64,000 nt of DNA from Nectonema munidae (lineage: Eukaryota; Nematomorpha; Nectonematoida; Nectonematidae). Positions 62,001 through 63,729 of this stretch are shown piece after piece. The stretch spans positions 1 to 64,000 of the forward strand of contig JAUIRK010000320.1 of the NCBI GenBank assembly GCA_030549495.1. The letters are read 5' to 3'. The position numbers were made by a program, and so were the translations under genes. Numbering within the stretch: the first letter of the stretch is position 1; every line of letters begins with the position of its first letter. The notes below the pieces were generated by a model. That model saw only the letters and a list, made by a program, of their open reading frames with translations, did not search any database and was not told the origin of the DNA.

Positions 62001-63729
62001 ACTTCTCGTTCTGCCCCCCTTCTCCAGTGCTGGTTTCTTGCTCGCTACCCACAAACAAAGAAAGCAGGGATCTTTGTTCCCACTTTGCTGACCAAGCAGA
62101 AAATTCACCATTTTCAAGTCCACACAAATCAGCCATTTATGAGTGTTGTAATTTAGTTTTTCAAGAACAAATTGGTACCCTACTCTTCTTTCATCTTGGT
62201 AGAATGGCCAATTGGTACAGGAGCAAACTTTTGCCATTATGCAAAAGTACAACTTTTAGCTTGATTTCGAGCTATCTATAAAGGCGCCATCGCGGGTCTA
62301 TGACAGTCCCCATGCAGTTAAGAAGTGCAGAAACGTCTTACAAAAGACCAGGTCTCTTCTTTAGAAAAGAAACAAGCAAGCGCCTTCCCTTGTCCTATAG
62401 TATGTTACTTTTGTGCCAGAATCAGATGTTTTTCTGGAGTCGTTCAAGAACTCAGCGCTCCTTCGACAAACAAAGGTCCCACTAGGTCTTAAGTTCGTTG
62501 ATTGAAAAGCTGAGGGCCATTTGAGGGTTCTTCATAGTCACTACAGCTATCACCACTTGATATTGAAAGATCAGCTGGAATCTCTTCGGTTTCATCGATT
62601 TCAGGCAGACGGTGAAAACAGGCACAGGTAGATCCTCAGAGTGCGCAACAGGACGGATAGCAGAATCCAGGCTCGGATACTGCCAATTTGCTTTCTTGTG
62701 CTTGTTAAACCCCGTCATATCATTGATACAGAAGTAGCAGTCTCAAAATGATTCTTGGGCCTCTCCACACCATTGGTACAGCAAACTTCAACTTCAGCTT
62801 ACCATTGGTCCAACCGAGACTTTCTACACAGGTTTTGCACACCATATGTGGGGCCCAAGACTTATCTTGGTCACCTAGTTTCATATCGAAGTATGCTTTG
62901 TACGCCCTCTTGACAAAGTCTGTAATATTCCTCTTTTGTTGTGCCATCATATACTGTCCACAGATGTAACAAAAGACATGGTTCATATCTAAACTCTTTT
63001 AGAAGAACTCATTTTTCTCTGGAACTCATTTTAACTCTGAATAAAAAAGGAAAAGAATTAAAAAGAAAATTCTTAAATACTGTTTTAAAAACACTACATA
63101 CATAATAATTATTATGTATTTTCTGATATTATTATTTACTGCTTCTATATTGAAGTATTTCAGGGAGAATTTTAGCAGTTTAGGCTTATTTGAGGCTATC
63201 AGTATCTTCTAAACTAGAGCCAATCAGACAAAACAATGTTATATTCGTAATCAGGACTTAAAAAGAAAACACTTAGATGGTCTGCAAAGAAAAAAATAAA
63301 AATTTGTTGACCAGTGTTATTTTTAGAGATAAAAAGGTAGCATACCAAGTAATTAACTTTTAAGTATTTATAAATCATTTGCTCATATCAGCATAGAAAC
63401 AATCATGGCCACAAAACATATAGATATGTGCCTATAACTCACAAAAGTTTCTCTCTCTCTCTCTCGGGATTCACTTCTGAAACAAGATAATGGGATTGTT
63501 CATTTCACAGTTTTTAAATATTGCAACTTGATCATTACACCCTACTTTTAGTAACCCTTATAAAACATCTGGCAAAGGACAGTTTATTCATCTTTCTGAG
63601 CGCCATTCTCCTTCTCCAACCGCATCAGCAAGCATCTCTTCAGCCAATCCACAACTTTATGAAAGCAACAGTAAAGCCTCTCCGGCTGTTTCGGTTAAGC
63701 CGATCCTGAAAACCGATCCGTACACACAG
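1816..63729 (+). CDS. cno: Afadin/canoe orthologue, 24 exons, 5' and 3' partial
   Basis: Afadin/canoe is a cytoplasmic scaffold of adherens junctions. In the known family it binds Ras/Rap1 through its RA domains, binds nectin-type C termini through its PDZ domain, and binds F-actin through its C terminus. The joined exons are 1816-2008, 3749-3849, 4393-4539, 7287-7584, 9757-9911, 11387-11489, 14206-14532, 15032-15165, 15632-15942, 16500-16635, 17442-17532, 19054-19295, 20627-20879, 26756-26919, 27910-28014, 29452-29589, 30475-30676, 34291-34382, 34440-34577, 52118-52475, 54719-54821, 55254-55783, 56211-56406 and 63552-63729. All introns are GT-AG, all phases agree, and the total is 4695 nt (1565 codons). 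Domains by codon of this fragment: RA1 1-98, RA2 247-350, FHA about 440-560, DIL about 640-1064, PDZ about 1088-1165, then a low-complexity tail. No start or stop codon lies inside the window. Exon choice rests on remembered afadin sequences and splice logic, with no transcript data. Confidence 0.93.
2420..3290 (-). other. GC-richer unclassified block, possibly an old retroelement or virus-derived copy
   Basis: Base composition is clearly higher in G+C than the surrounding intron, and protein-like stretches are visible on the minus strand below the promoter-like cluster at 3205-3283. I cannot assign a family. It may be the fossil of a retroelement or virus-derived copy, or a displaced host gene piece. 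The minus-strand frames are interrupted, so it looks broken and old. Confidence 0.4.
3205..3283 (-). promoter_or_regulatory. Minus-strand TATA + CCAAT + heat-shock element cluster
   Basis: Read on the minus strand, a CCAAT box (3279-3283) is followed by the palindromic trimer TTCTAGAAGCTTC (3256-3268; three alternating NGAAN units with exact spacing, a full heat-shock element) and then TATAAATAGAG (3234-3244). A start site would fall near 3205-3215, and an ATG follows at 3175. Order and spacing match those of heat-inducible Pol II promoters. Whether it is active is unknown. Confidence 0.55.
3291..3748. other. Intron 1 remainder; no feature seen
   Basis: The left part (to about 3480) still has the raised G+C of the neighbouring block; the rest is ordinary AT-rich intron leading to the exon 2 acceptor. 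Confidence 0.5.
3749..3849 (+). CDS. cno: Afadin exon 2: end of RA1 domain
   Basis: Codons 65-98. Enters in phase 1 after TTTTTTTAG and leaves in phase 0 at GTATCA. It encodes [20 protein letters not shown] then GRFLLKKLN, nearly identical to the RA1 end of canoe/afadin ([22 protein letters not shown]). The surrounding frame is open for 134 codons, but the flanks are AT-rich intron sequence. Confidence 0.93.
4393..4539 (+). CDS. cno: Afadin exon 3: basic linker after RA1
   Basis: Codons 99-147, phase 0 to phase 0, donor GTAAGA. It has an acidic patch (EEEES) followed by a lysine-rich stretch ([20 protein letters not shown]). In position and charge this matches the KKEKKEKKKREKE linker between RA1 and RA2 in vertebrate afadin. 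It is too short and too lysine-rich to recognise on its own; the call rests on place, phase and composition. Confidence 0.8.
4861..5420 (-). mobile_element. LINE 3' fragment (RT C-terminal region)
   Basis: On the minus strand the readings VNGVELERV, then a Cys/Lys-rich stretch, then [11 protein letters not shown] and [12 protein letters not shown] follow the order seen downstream of the reverse transcriptase in many non-LTR elements (RLR(Y/W)FGHV is diagnostic). It is interrupted by stops and frameshifts and lacks the catalytic part, so it is a dead 5'-truncated copy. It is not the same family as the LINE at 32.6-34.2 kb as far as I can judge. Confidence 0.7.
5518..5592 (-). repeat. tRNA-derived SINE-like fragment
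   Basis: The minus strand carries GGGTTCGAATGCC, a Pol III B box, preceded by an A-box-like AAAGTGGTGGGGACG. It cannot fold into a complete tRNA. Similar isolated B-box hits lie at about 10150-10175 and 15420-15490. Confidence 0.4.
5724..5859. mobile_element. piggyBac-type MITE, 128 bp, TTAA duplication
   Basis: The element spans 5728-5855 and is flanked by TTAA on both sides (5724-5727, 5856-5859). The inverted ends are CCCGTTAACGACC and GGGCGTTAACGGG. TTAA target sites with CCC-starting ends are the piggyBac signature. A related copy lies at 23428-23533. Confidence 0.8.
5860..6663. other. Intron 3; no feature seen
   Basis: AT-rich sequence without coding, repeat or structural signal that I can support. 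Confidence 0.5.
6664..6785. repeat. Candidate small MITE with 13-bp inverted ends
   Basis: GTTACCACGCTAA (6664-6676) and TTAGCGTGGTCAC (6773-6785) are inverted repeats with one mismatch, 122 bases end to end, around a short GCGCATCATGCGC palindrome. No clear target duplication is seen, so the superfamily is open. Confidence 0.45.
7287..7584 (+). CDS. cno: Afadin exon 4: RA1-RA2 linker with ISNPEAVM motif
   Basis: Codons 148-247, from phase 0 to phase 1 (donor GTACAC). The first half is Asn/Ser-rich and not conserved. The second half reads [20 protein letters not shown] and continues [15 protein letters not shown], matching afadin [32 protein letters not shown]. The [12 protein letters not shown] segment is likely helical. 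Confidence 0.93.
7585..8617. other. Intron 4 left part; (CA)8 microsatellite
   Basis: AT-rich intron. The only feature is a (CA)8 run at 8199-8214. Confidence 0.6.
8618..9268 (-). mobile_element. hAT element, internally deleted, with transposase C-terminal remnant
   Basis: The element spans 8626-9260 (635 bp), with ends TAGTGTGTCCAC and GTGGACACCCTA and a perfect 8-bp target duplication GTATCTCC (8618-8625, 9261-9268). Inside, the minus strand at about 8845-8930 reads [19 protein letters not shown] then [10 protein letters not shown], which is the hAT dimerisation region (S..ERVFS..S.. T..RN.L...TL..L). The rest of the transposase is absent. Subterminal CCCCGGGGA and CCCAGGGGAA copies are repeated near both ends. 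Confidence 0.9.
9757..9911 (+). CDS. cno: Afadin exon 5: second Ras-association domain, first part
   Basis: Codons 247-298, phase 1 in, phase 0 out (donor GTACAC). It encodes [20 protein letters not shown], then a beta-strand pattern and DPTNYCLLE, matching afadin GGTLRIYADSLKPNIPYKTI ... NPKDYCIARV at the start of RA2. Confidence 0.92.
9912..11386. other. Intron 5; no feature beyond an isolated B-box
   Basis: AT-rich. A minus-strand GGTTCAATGCC at about 10155-10170 resembles a Pol III B box but has no matching A box that I can support. A slightly GC-richer patch at 10960-11100 is unexplained. Confidence 0.5.
11387..11489 (+). CDS. cno: Afadin exon 6: RA2 middle
   Basis: Codons 299-333, phase 0 in, phase 1 out. 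The donor GTAAGC matches the consensus well. [21 protein letters not shown] aligns with afadin EIILDDDECPLQIFREWPSD. This exon is short and easily missed. It is needed to keep frame between exons 5 and 7, because exon 5 ends in phase 0 and exon 7 begins in phase 1. Confidence 0.88.
11490..13150. other. Intron 6 left part; no feature seen
   Basis: AT-rich intron without supported genes or repeats. Confidence 0.5.
13180..13715. repeat. Tandem repeat, about 2.3 copies of a 230-250 bp unit
   Basis: The phrase AATAAATACATAGTATCTTGG occurs at 13202, 13450 and 13677 (spacings of 248 and 227). The intervening sequence repeats too: CCTATAAAAT, GAAATTTTGAAT, CTCAAT(T/A)CAAAATTTCAT and AATTTGAAAAA appear in the same order. 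The copies have diverged, so this is an old direct duplication. Confidence 0.8.
14206..14532 (+). CDS. cno: Afadin exon 7: RA2 end, linker, start of FHA region
   Basis: Codons 333-442, phase 1 to phase 1 (donor GTGCGT). The start reads [10 protein letters not shown], matching afadin ILVFQLKRRP (last RA2 strand). A Ser/Pro/His linker and an Asp run follow, and the exon ends [14 protein letters not shown], matching KLPYLVELSPGR just before the FHA-like domain. Confidence 0.88.
14533..15031. other. Intron 7; no feature seen
   Basis: AT-rich intron between exons 7 and 8. Confidence 0.6.
15032..15165 (+). CDS. cno: Afadin exon 8: FHA-like domain, first part
   Basis: Codons 442-486, phase 1 in, phase 0 out, with a strong GTAAGT donor. 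[20 protein letters not shown] matches afadin EDGSDSRDKPKLYRLQLSVTEVG, the opening strands of the FHA fold. Confidence 0.9.
15415..15490 (-). repeat. tRNA-derived SINE-like fragment
   Basis: The minus strand carries GCGGTTCAATTCCC, a B box, about 30 bases after GAAGCAGGATGC. There is no complete cloverleaf. It probably belongs to the same class of degenerate SINE heads as 5518-5592. Confidence 0.35.
15632..15942 (+). CDS. cno: Afadin exon 9: FHA-like domain, second part
   Basis: Codons 487-590, phase 0 in, phase 2 out (GTAAGT). [19 protein letters not shown] aligns with afadin FGPGIQPHHCDLTNMDG, and [20 protein letters not shown] then GEVFTFRFL aligns with YVEGQRISETTMLQSGMKVQFGASHVFKF. The H of the xRPFHC motif corresponds to the FHA serine/histidine core. 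Confidence 0.92.
15943..16499. other. Intron 9; no feature seen
   Basis: AT-rich sequence. Confidence 0.6.
16500..16635 (+). CDS. cno: Afadin exon 10: FHA-DIL linker
   Basis: Codons 590-635. It enters in phase 2 after TTTTTTAG and leaves in phase 0 at a weak donor (GAG|GTCTAA); a stop follows directly in the intron. The product is Asn/Lys/Ser-rich (for example [14 protein letters not shown]) and unconserved. Support comes from the open frame, the phase fit between exons 9 and 11 and the position. The exact 3' border is uncertain. Confidence 0.65.
16636..17441. other. Intron 10; no supported feature
   Basis: AT-rich. TTAACCC at 16780 looks like a left piggyBac-type end, but no partner end was found. 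Confidence 0.45.
17442..17532 (+). CDS. cno: Afadin exon 11: start of DIL region
   Basis: Codons 636-666, phase 0 in, phase 1 out (donor GTAATT). [12 protein letters not shown] aligns with afadin LILPASIEFRES. Joining it to exon 12 gives exactly the same residue spacing as vertebrate afadin from LPAS to SPTYVLY (39 residues by my count), which supports both borders. Confidence 0.85.
17533..18189. other. Intron 11 left part; no feature seen
   Basis: AT-rich sequence leading to the tandem array at 18190. Confidence 0.5.
18190..18435. repeat. Short tandem array, three units of about 100 bp
   Basis: AATTTAAATTGCTTGCCCTG, a closely similar ATTCAAACTGCTTGCCC and TTTAAATTGGTTGCC begin near 18201, 18302 and 18398, each followed by CATC(C/G)TATTTTC(T)T. 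Units one and two also share TACGTCGTACTTA/CTACGCGTACTTA and ACAGATCTG(G/C)ATTGA. Confidence 0.8.
19054..19295 (+). CDS. cno: Afadin exon 12: DIL domain N-terminal part
   Basis: Codons 666-746, phase 1 in, phase 0 out (donor GTTCTT, weak). [20 protein letters not shown] aligns with afadin FKLSPTYVLYMACRYVLSNQ. The end, [15 protein letters not shown], aligns with the helix before the FWxAN motif. Confidence 0.9.
19296..20480. other. Intron 12; single hAT-like end
   Basis: CAGTGGTGGATTTACTAGGGGG near 19394 looks like one terminal repeat of a hAT element, but I found no matching opposite end or 8-bp duplication. The rest is AT-rich. Confidence 0.4.
20481..20626. other. GC-rich intronic patch flush with exon 13
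   Basis: Composition jumps to exon-like values about 147 bases before the exon 13 acceptor. One frame is open here (72 codons across the border), but it is not the afadin frame, which has TAG immediately before 20627. It may be an unspliced extension, an old duplication of coding sequence, or a regulatory island. Confidence 0.4.
20627..20879 (+). CDS. cno: Afadin exon 13: DIL domain with FWLAN motif
   Basis: Codons 747-831, phase 0 in, phase 1 out (GTAATT). [20 protein letters not shown] aligns with afadin ALAFWMANASELLNFIKQDR, and the later [12 protein letters not shown] aligns with VHCLQSELNNYM. The exon is clearly richer in G+C than the other exons, and the block directly upstream (about 20480-20626) is also GC-rich but has an in-frame stop immediately before the acceptor. 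Confidence 0.93.
20880..21219. other. Intron 13 start and LINE 3' flank
   Basis: AT-rich; the right part probably holds the 3' untranslated end of the minus-strand LINE that follows. Confidence 0.4.
21220..24020 (-). mobile_element. Non-LTR retrotransposon (Jockey/CR1-like), degraded
   Basis: Minus-strand order from 5' to 3': an endonuclease end ([20 protein letters not shown] near 23650-23590), the linker [16 protein letters not shown] (about 23000), RT motifs [20 protein letters not shown] (about 22230), VNSGVPQG (22070), the catalytic box read as MYANDVA (YAND at 21970-21981 instead of YADD) and a C-terminal [10 protein letters not shown]. Several frameshifts and stops separate the pieces. 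The changed catalytic Asp marks the copy as dead. A piggyBac-type MITE sits in the endonuclease-linker part (23428-23533), and an 85-bp segment of the 3' part is duplicated at 22815-22899. Confidence 0.85.
23424..23537. mobile_element. piggyBac-type MITE inside the LINE, TTAA duplication
   Basis: The element spans 23428-23533 (106 bp), flanked by TTAA (23424-23427, 23534-23537). The ends are CCCATTTAAGACCAA and TTGGTCGTAAATGGG. It is related to the copy at 5728-5855. Being nested, it inserted after the LINE. Confidence 0.85.
24100..26755. other. Intron 13 right part; no feature seen
   Basis: 2.6 kb of AT-rich intron. The left flank of the LINE (possibly ORF1 or 5' leader) may extend into the first few hundred bases. 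An (AAT)n run lies near 26670-26690. Confidence 0.5.
26756..26919 (+). CDS. cno: Afadin exon 14: DIL core
   Basis: Codons 831-885, phase 1 in, phase 0 out (GTAGGC). [20 protein letters not shown] then AWLFNQIV and TLCNQ align with afadin CRVNAALTIQLFSQLFHFINMWLFNRLV...GLCSH, the most conserved part of the DIL domain. The preceding intron (20880-26755) carries the LINE at 21.2-24.0 kb. Confidence 0.95.
26920..27909. other. Intron 14; no feature seen
   Basis: AT-rich intron without supported features. Confidence 0.55.
27910..28014 (+). CDS. cno: Afadin exon 15: [21 protein letters not shown] motif
   Basis: Codons 886-920, phase 0 to phase 0 (donor GTAAAG). The reading [20 protein letters not shown] aligns with afadin GHIEAWAEKQGLELAADCHL, an almost invariant family motif. 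Confidence 0.95.
28450..29150 (+). mobile_element. Degraded hAT transposase gene (ZBED5/FAM200-like)
   Basis: Plus-strand pieces in family order: [19 protein letters not shown] then [13 protein letters not shown] (the family has YLCDIFDLLNELNLSLQG...DKI.AF.KKL), and near the end [20 protein letters not shown] then [10 protein letters not shown] (the hAT dimerisation motif, family ETAFSALL.IK.K.RNRL..E.DLR). Several frameshifts and stops lie between them. Ends and target duplications were not found. Confidence 0.7.
29452..29589 (+). CDS. cno: Afadin exon 16: [12 protein letters not shown] motif
   Basis: Codons 921-966, phase 0 to phase 0 (donor GTATTC). [20 protein letters not shown] aligns with afadin [20 protein letters not shown]. 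The exon ends SPAFE, where afadin has APDEPFIP. Confidence 0.94.
29590..30235. other. Intron 16 left part; no feature seen
   Basis: AT-rich sequence before the SINE. Confidence 0.5.
30236..30385 (+). repeat. tRNA-derived SINE
   Basis: Pol III A box TGGCTAGATGCTGG (30251-30264) and B box GGTTCGATTCC (30286-30296), followed by a non-tRNA body containing GCAATTGTGCCTTCTCGATG and ending in a CTTTACCTTAC-type tail near 30380. The body recurs on the minus strand near 51725-51765. It is 90 bases upstream of exon 17. Confidence 0.75.
30475..30676 (+). CDS. cno: Afadin exon 17: DIL C-terminal part
   Basis: Codons 967-1034, phase 0 in, phase 1 out (GTATGC). [19 protein letters not shown], then [19 protein letters not shown], aligns with afadin NVVTVAENTADELARSDGREVQLEEDPDLQLPFLLPEDGY. 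The exon lies 90 bases after a tRNA-derived SINE. Confidence 0.94.
30710..30960. repeat. pogo/Tigger-like end sequences (tentative)
   Basis: AACCTCGTTTTACCGC, GCGGTTTAACCAAGG and two AATCGAGGAAA copies resemble the terminal parts of pogo-type elements (ACCTCGNTTA repeats). No TA-flanked pair of ends is clear. Confidence 0.35.
30961..32560. other. Intron 17 left part; no supported feature
   Basis: AT-rich with a slightly GC-richer patch at 31020-31240. No homology recognised. Confidence 0.45.
32560..34200 (+). mobile_element. Non-LTR retrotransposon fragment with intact YADD and Cys finger
   Basis: Plus-strand order: [19 protein letters not shown] (RT lead-in), [49 protein letters not shown], then [20 protein letters not shown] and [10 protein letters not shown] (catalytic YADD at 33566-33577), a [12 protein letters not shown] finger (about 33750), [20 protein letters not shown] (33890-33950) and [20 protein letters not shown]. 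This layout, with the small Cys finger after RT and the LGD motif, is that of an RTE/Ingi-like LINE group. Stops and frameshifts are scattered, and it is 5'-truncated. It ends about 90 bases before exon 18. Confidence 0.8.
34291..34382 (+). CDS. cno: Afadin exon 18: post-DIL strand region
   Basis: Codons 1034-1064, phase 1 in, phase 0 out (GTAATA). [20 protein letters not shown] aligns with afadin CRLIPHTRSPGTWTIYFEGA and canoe CRLTPQPTSLGYWTIYM. The exon begins less than 100 bases after the 3' end of a LINE fragment. Confidence 0.85.
34440..34577 (+). CDS. cno: Afadin exon 19: PDZ domain, carboxylate-binding loop
   Basis: Codons 1065-1110, phase 0 to phase 0 (donor GTTCGT). A Ser/Asn-rich lead is followed by [20 protein letters not shown], matching afadin ITVTLKKQNGMGLSIVAAK. 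The GLGL-type loop (SLGL here) binds the ligand C terminus. Its donor opens the 17.5-kb intron that contains the nested gene. Confidence 0.93.
34578..35399. other. Start of 17.5-kb PDZ-splitting intron; no feature seen
   Basis: AT-rich sequence. Confidence 0.55.
35400..35802. mobile_element. Non-autonomous hAT element, 387 bp
   Basis: The element spans 35408-35794. The ends TAGAGGCCTGTGC and GTGCAGGTCTCTC are imperfect inverted repeats. The flanks CTGTGTCA (35400-35407) and CTGTGTCG (35795-35802) agree at 7 of 8 positions, as expected for an aged hAT duplication. Inside, the phrase ACTTGACGGGG(CC)GGGT occurs twice in direct orientation. A related 5' piece lies at 40172-40285. Confidence 0.65.
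35803..37150. other. Intron 19; no supported feature
   Basis: AT-rich. A short direct repeat (GGTTGGAGATGAAC / AGTTGGAGATGAC, near 36490 and 36530) is all I noticed. Confidence 0.5.
37150..38520 (+). mobile_element. Uncharacterised dispersed protein family, copy 1 (degraded)
   Basis: Plus-strand readings include [94 protein letters not shown] and FFPENLG. I remember this pattern from uncharacterised, many-copy proteins annotated in hydra and arthropod genomes, with no function known to me. The copy is interrupted at several places. A second copy on the opposite strand lies at 61500-62990, which supports a mobile origin. The class of element is unknown, and it could be a captured domain. Confidence 0.6.
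38745..40603. mobile_element. 1.86-kb element bounded by 75-bp inverted repeats
   Basis: The left arm 38745-38820 begins AGTTATCCACAACTTTTT and ends CATCACATTG. The right arm 40529-40603 is its reverse complement with few differences. No target duplication is evident (ACTA left, CTTT right). The interior carries no frame I recognise. It contains a hAT-end fragment at 40172-40285 and a C11 run at 40509-40519. It is probably a DNA transposon with long TIRs or a foldback element. Confidence 0.65.
40172..40285. repeat. Fragment of the hAT family seen at 35408
   Basis: TAGAGGCTTGCGCGGAGC, GGTTGTGGTTGCG, AACTTACTACGGGGCGGGGC and TGGGTTCAGTATCA correspond in order to the first 120 bases of the element at 35408-35794. 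No right end was found. Confidence 0.55.
40604..43786. other. Intron sequence and upstream region of the nested gene
   Basis: AT-rich up to about 41880. From about 42270 the composition changes to a pyrimidine-rich, CA/GT-rich, less AT-biased type that continues to the nested gene. A 105-codon frame at 42629-42946 is open, but the opposite strand is open too, and nothing is recognised. This may be regulatory or untranslated sequence of the nested gene. Confidence 0.4.
43787..43794 (+). promoter_or_regulatory. Candidate TATA box of the nested gene
   Basis: TATATAAG in the right place to start transcription near 43815-43825, giving a 5' leader of about 100 bases before the ATG at 43919. AT-rich introns produce such motifs by chance, so this is a weak call that gains from its position. 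Confidence 0.4.
43919..46030 (+). CDS. Nested single-exon gene, 703 codons, unknown family
   Basis: I do not recognise this protein. It lies on the same strand inside the afadin intron that splits the PDZ domain. The frame is open from 43811 to the TGA at 46030. The first ATG (43919) has A at -3. A TATATAAG box lies about 130 bases upstream and AATAAA lies 171 bases after the stop. The N terminus has a Cys cluster (C19-x12-C32-x2-C35-x3-C39-x3-C43-x5-C49), possibly metal-binding. The rest is low-complexity and basic: a Ser run near residues 170-185, KKKKEFF near 313, an Asn run near 328, a basic segment near 400-430, and Gln/His runs near 605-640. No membrane helix or signal peptide is evident. 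Base use resembles the afadin tail exons and differs from the intron around it. It is probably a young or fast-evolving gene. Function cannot be stated. Confidence 0.75.
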   Translation: MNSFSESSPAATAAHEHECKVFVQKEASDEQCGKCGKTCFKYCLIQKYCIYNAPKGAPNRPSSSPFNNSNGVANAVEKMPFRISKSENCVHDSSRTYTLNHAASSGNPVSGFSEEKPDTVYKSPEFKHIRISIKTGSVGDSRRDHAYGGDVEPPRYSTKDRGVAYLCSRSSSSSSTLSSSTNLTPFHSRPTQTTSTSSFSLPVLSRVPANEKNLSRNQYLRKISNDEDQNYSSFEKSLQEFEQCCESFKCPRKKIEGGKGRGKDALVVSTLSDSSLYLSLPAQKSNGTLLHQFASRNHPTSSTIFSSRKNVKKKKEFFSNTTKNENCNNNNNIDTDFTTTNDTIDTFFPSKCIHDSTIIPITFAPQIRRHSSPINNPTPSNIDVSFKKIECRISSYESVLVHKLRKKFITKLYNSKKRFDASQISKHVSPSTTALRQRGDHILRSHAASSKKIHSIHKIHRNSAENDDASGRVLLEKGSAPLANNDKNVSAASCSYLSQNKFQRIKSYLQDCKTYSLSTSSKVIPITKVQPSSIISRSSHSVALSSSSHPPLDSSFKFFDFSSRCKQPPQLNNPISNGFTSATTTTHYNCRKSRTFAHLQNFLFQSHQQQPRPFHLSTTTFDGTFAHHHQQQQNGSSSGTASFGATSNNFFASTSSSFWNFSSNLHSKFAFFKSKNISSQFSLKFVNNAVASTRNISTAAAVH
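46201..46206 (+). terminator. Candidate polyadenylation signal of the nested gene
   Basis: AATAAA 171 bases after the TGA of the nested frame, followed within 30 bases by a U-rich and GU-rich stretch (TTTTTGTGC ... TATTTTTGTGTC) of the kind found downstream of cleavage sites. It would end a transcript of about 2.4 kb. Confidence 0.55.
46231..47040. other. Intron after the nested gene; no feature seen
   Basis: AT-rich sequence. Confidence 0.5.
47075..47150. repeat. pogo/Tigger-like terminal sequence (tentative)
   Basis: ACCCTCGTTAACTCGGAC, TGATAACTCGGATATCGG and ATAAGTCGGACCGTGACCGAG repeat an (A)ACTCGGA phrase as in the terminal regions of pogo-type elements. Only one end was found. Confidence 0.4.
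47270..47830 (-). mobile_element. Degraded hAT transposase fragment (ZBED/FAM200-like)
   Basis: Minus-strand pieces in family order: [20 protein letters not shown] then [25 protein letters not shown] then [13 protein letters not shown], and [20 protein letters not shown]. This matches the family string GVCTDGAPAMIG...HCIIHRQALA.K.LP..L..VLN.VIK.VNFIK..ALN.RLF..LC. Frameshifts and stops are present, and N- and C-terminal parts were not recognised. Confidence 0.75.
48000..51700. other. Intron; transposon ends and poly-C, no gene seen
   Basis: Includes a possible terminal repeat with repeated GGAGT(C/T)GGAGT phrases at 50172-50235 (ending CCCTACTG), a possible end CAGGGGCGCACATCCGGGGG at 50431 and a C13 run at 50693-50705. 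The stretch 48700-49560 is less AT-rich and pyrimidine-biased, without a frame I can support. Confidence 0.4.
51705..51790 (-). repeat. SINE body fragment, same family as 30236
   Basis: The minus strand reads GCACTTGTGCCTTCTCAATG then GCAAACACCC, matching GCAATTGTGCCTTCTCGATG then AAAACACCCC in the SINE at 30236-30385. No A or B box is preserved on its 5' side. Confidence 0.5.
52118..52475 (+). CDS. cno: Afadin exon 20: rest of PDZ domain and proline-rich tail start
   Basis: Codons 1111-1230, phase 0 in, phase 1 out (GTAAGA). [20 protein letters not shown], then [20 protein letters not shown], aligns with afadin GIYVKSVVKGGAADVDGRLAAGDQLLSVDGRSLVGLSQERAAE. The loop before it (CSPSQTLP) replaces the family GAGQDKL. 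Downstream is Pro/Ser-rich sequence ([18 protein letters not shown]). Confidence 0.95.
52476..54718. other. Intron 20; no feature seen
   Basis: AT-rich intron without supported genes or repeats. Confidence 0.55.
54719..54821 (+). CDS. cno: Afadin exon 21: tail
   Basis: Codons 1230-1264, phase 1 in, phase 2 out (AG|GTATGC). The reading is polar and unconserved ([20 protein letters not shown]). It is supported by AG/GT borders, an open frame and a phase fit with exons 20 and 22. Confidence 0.75.
54822..55253. other. Intron 21; no feature seen
   Basis: AT-rich intron. Confidence 0.6.
55254..55783 (+). CDS. cno: Afadin exon 22: large Ser/Asn/His-rich tail exon
   Basis: Codons 1264-1441, phase 2 in, phase 1 out (donor GTAAGA). 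The longest exon in the window. It carries an Asn-rich stretch, [20 protein letters not shown] and a His/Gln cluster ([13 protein letters not shown]). Conservation is weak, as in the disordered tails of afadins, but base use is clearly coding-like and the frame is open throughout. Confidence 0.85.
55784..56210. other. Intron 22; no feature seen
   Basis: AT-rich intron. Confidence 0.6.
56211..56406 (+). CDS. cno: Afadin exon 23: tail
   Basis: Codons 1441-1506. It enters in phase 1 after TTTTGTTTAG and leaves in phase 2 at GTAAGT. The reading contains [18 protein letters not shown] and [18 protein letters not shown]. An acceptor at TTTCAG 25 bases upstream would break the phase, so 56211 is preferred. 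Confidence 0.8.
56407..57500. other. Intron 23 left part; no feature seen
   Basis: AT-rich. No supported feature. Confidence 0.5.
57500..58010 (-). mobile_element. piggyBac-like transposase N-terminal remnant
   Basis: The minus strand reads [11 protein letters not shown] with a following TDEDSGG (acidic N terminus as in PGBD proteins), then [20 protein letters not shown] and [17 protein letters not shown], which follows the piggyBac pattern W....(F)...(F/L)..(L/M).P.ELF(E/D)LF. Frames are broken, and the DDD catalytic part was not found. It may be a relative of the source of the TTAA MITEs in this window. Confidence 0.5.
58011..58850. other. Intron 23; no feature seen
   Basis: AT-rich sequence between the piggyBac and LINE remnants. 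Confidence 0.45.
58850..60240 (-). mobile_element. LINE remnant, endonuclease region
   Basis: Minus-strand readings start [17 protein letters not shown] (about 60230) and pass [20 protein letters not shown] to [21 protein letters not shown] and [16 protein letters not shown](T/H)..MK.F and YNR....GGVG.. are typical of the start of an APE endonuclease in non-LTR elements. No RT part was recognised. Stops and frameshifts are frequent. Confidence 0.5.
60241..61029. other. Intron 23; no feature seen
   Basis: AT-rich sequence. Confidence 0.5.
61030..61310. other. GC-richer intronic island, unexplained
   Basis: Contains CATTCGAAAGCGTAGCTCG, GGCCGATCCGTCGACTTTG and a small hairpin (GGGGGTCGTTCGTCTGAACCCC). 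A 61-codon minus-strand frame is open, but nothing is recognised. It is likely a repeat. Confidence 0.35.
61500..62990 (-). mobile_element. Uncharacterised dispersed protein family, copy 2
   Basis: The minus strand begins with [20 protein letters not shown], then [20 protein letters not shown] (two CxxC pairs, likely a zinc site) and [11 protein letters not shown]. Further on it has [20 protein letters not shown] then [13 protein letters not shown], later [18 protein letters not shown], and near the end [12 protein letters not shown]. It belongs to the same family as 37150-38520 but preserves the N-terminal zinc part. It is interrupted at several places. Inverted ends were not identified. Confidence 0.65.
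63000..63551. other. Intron 23 end; (CT)n run
   Basis: AT-rich with a (CT)7 run at 63451-63465, 86 bases before the exon 24 acceptor; it may add to the polypyrimidine context. Confidence 0.5.
63552..63729 (+). CDS. cno: Afadin exon 24: tail, last exon seen
   Basis: Codons 1506-1565. It enters in phase 2 after CTTTTAG and leaves in phase 0 at GTACCT. The reading includes [20 protein letters not shown] and [13 protein letters not shown]. Phase agrees directly with exon 23, so no further exon is required in 56407-63551. The remaining C terminus lies to the right of the window. Confidence 0.82.
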
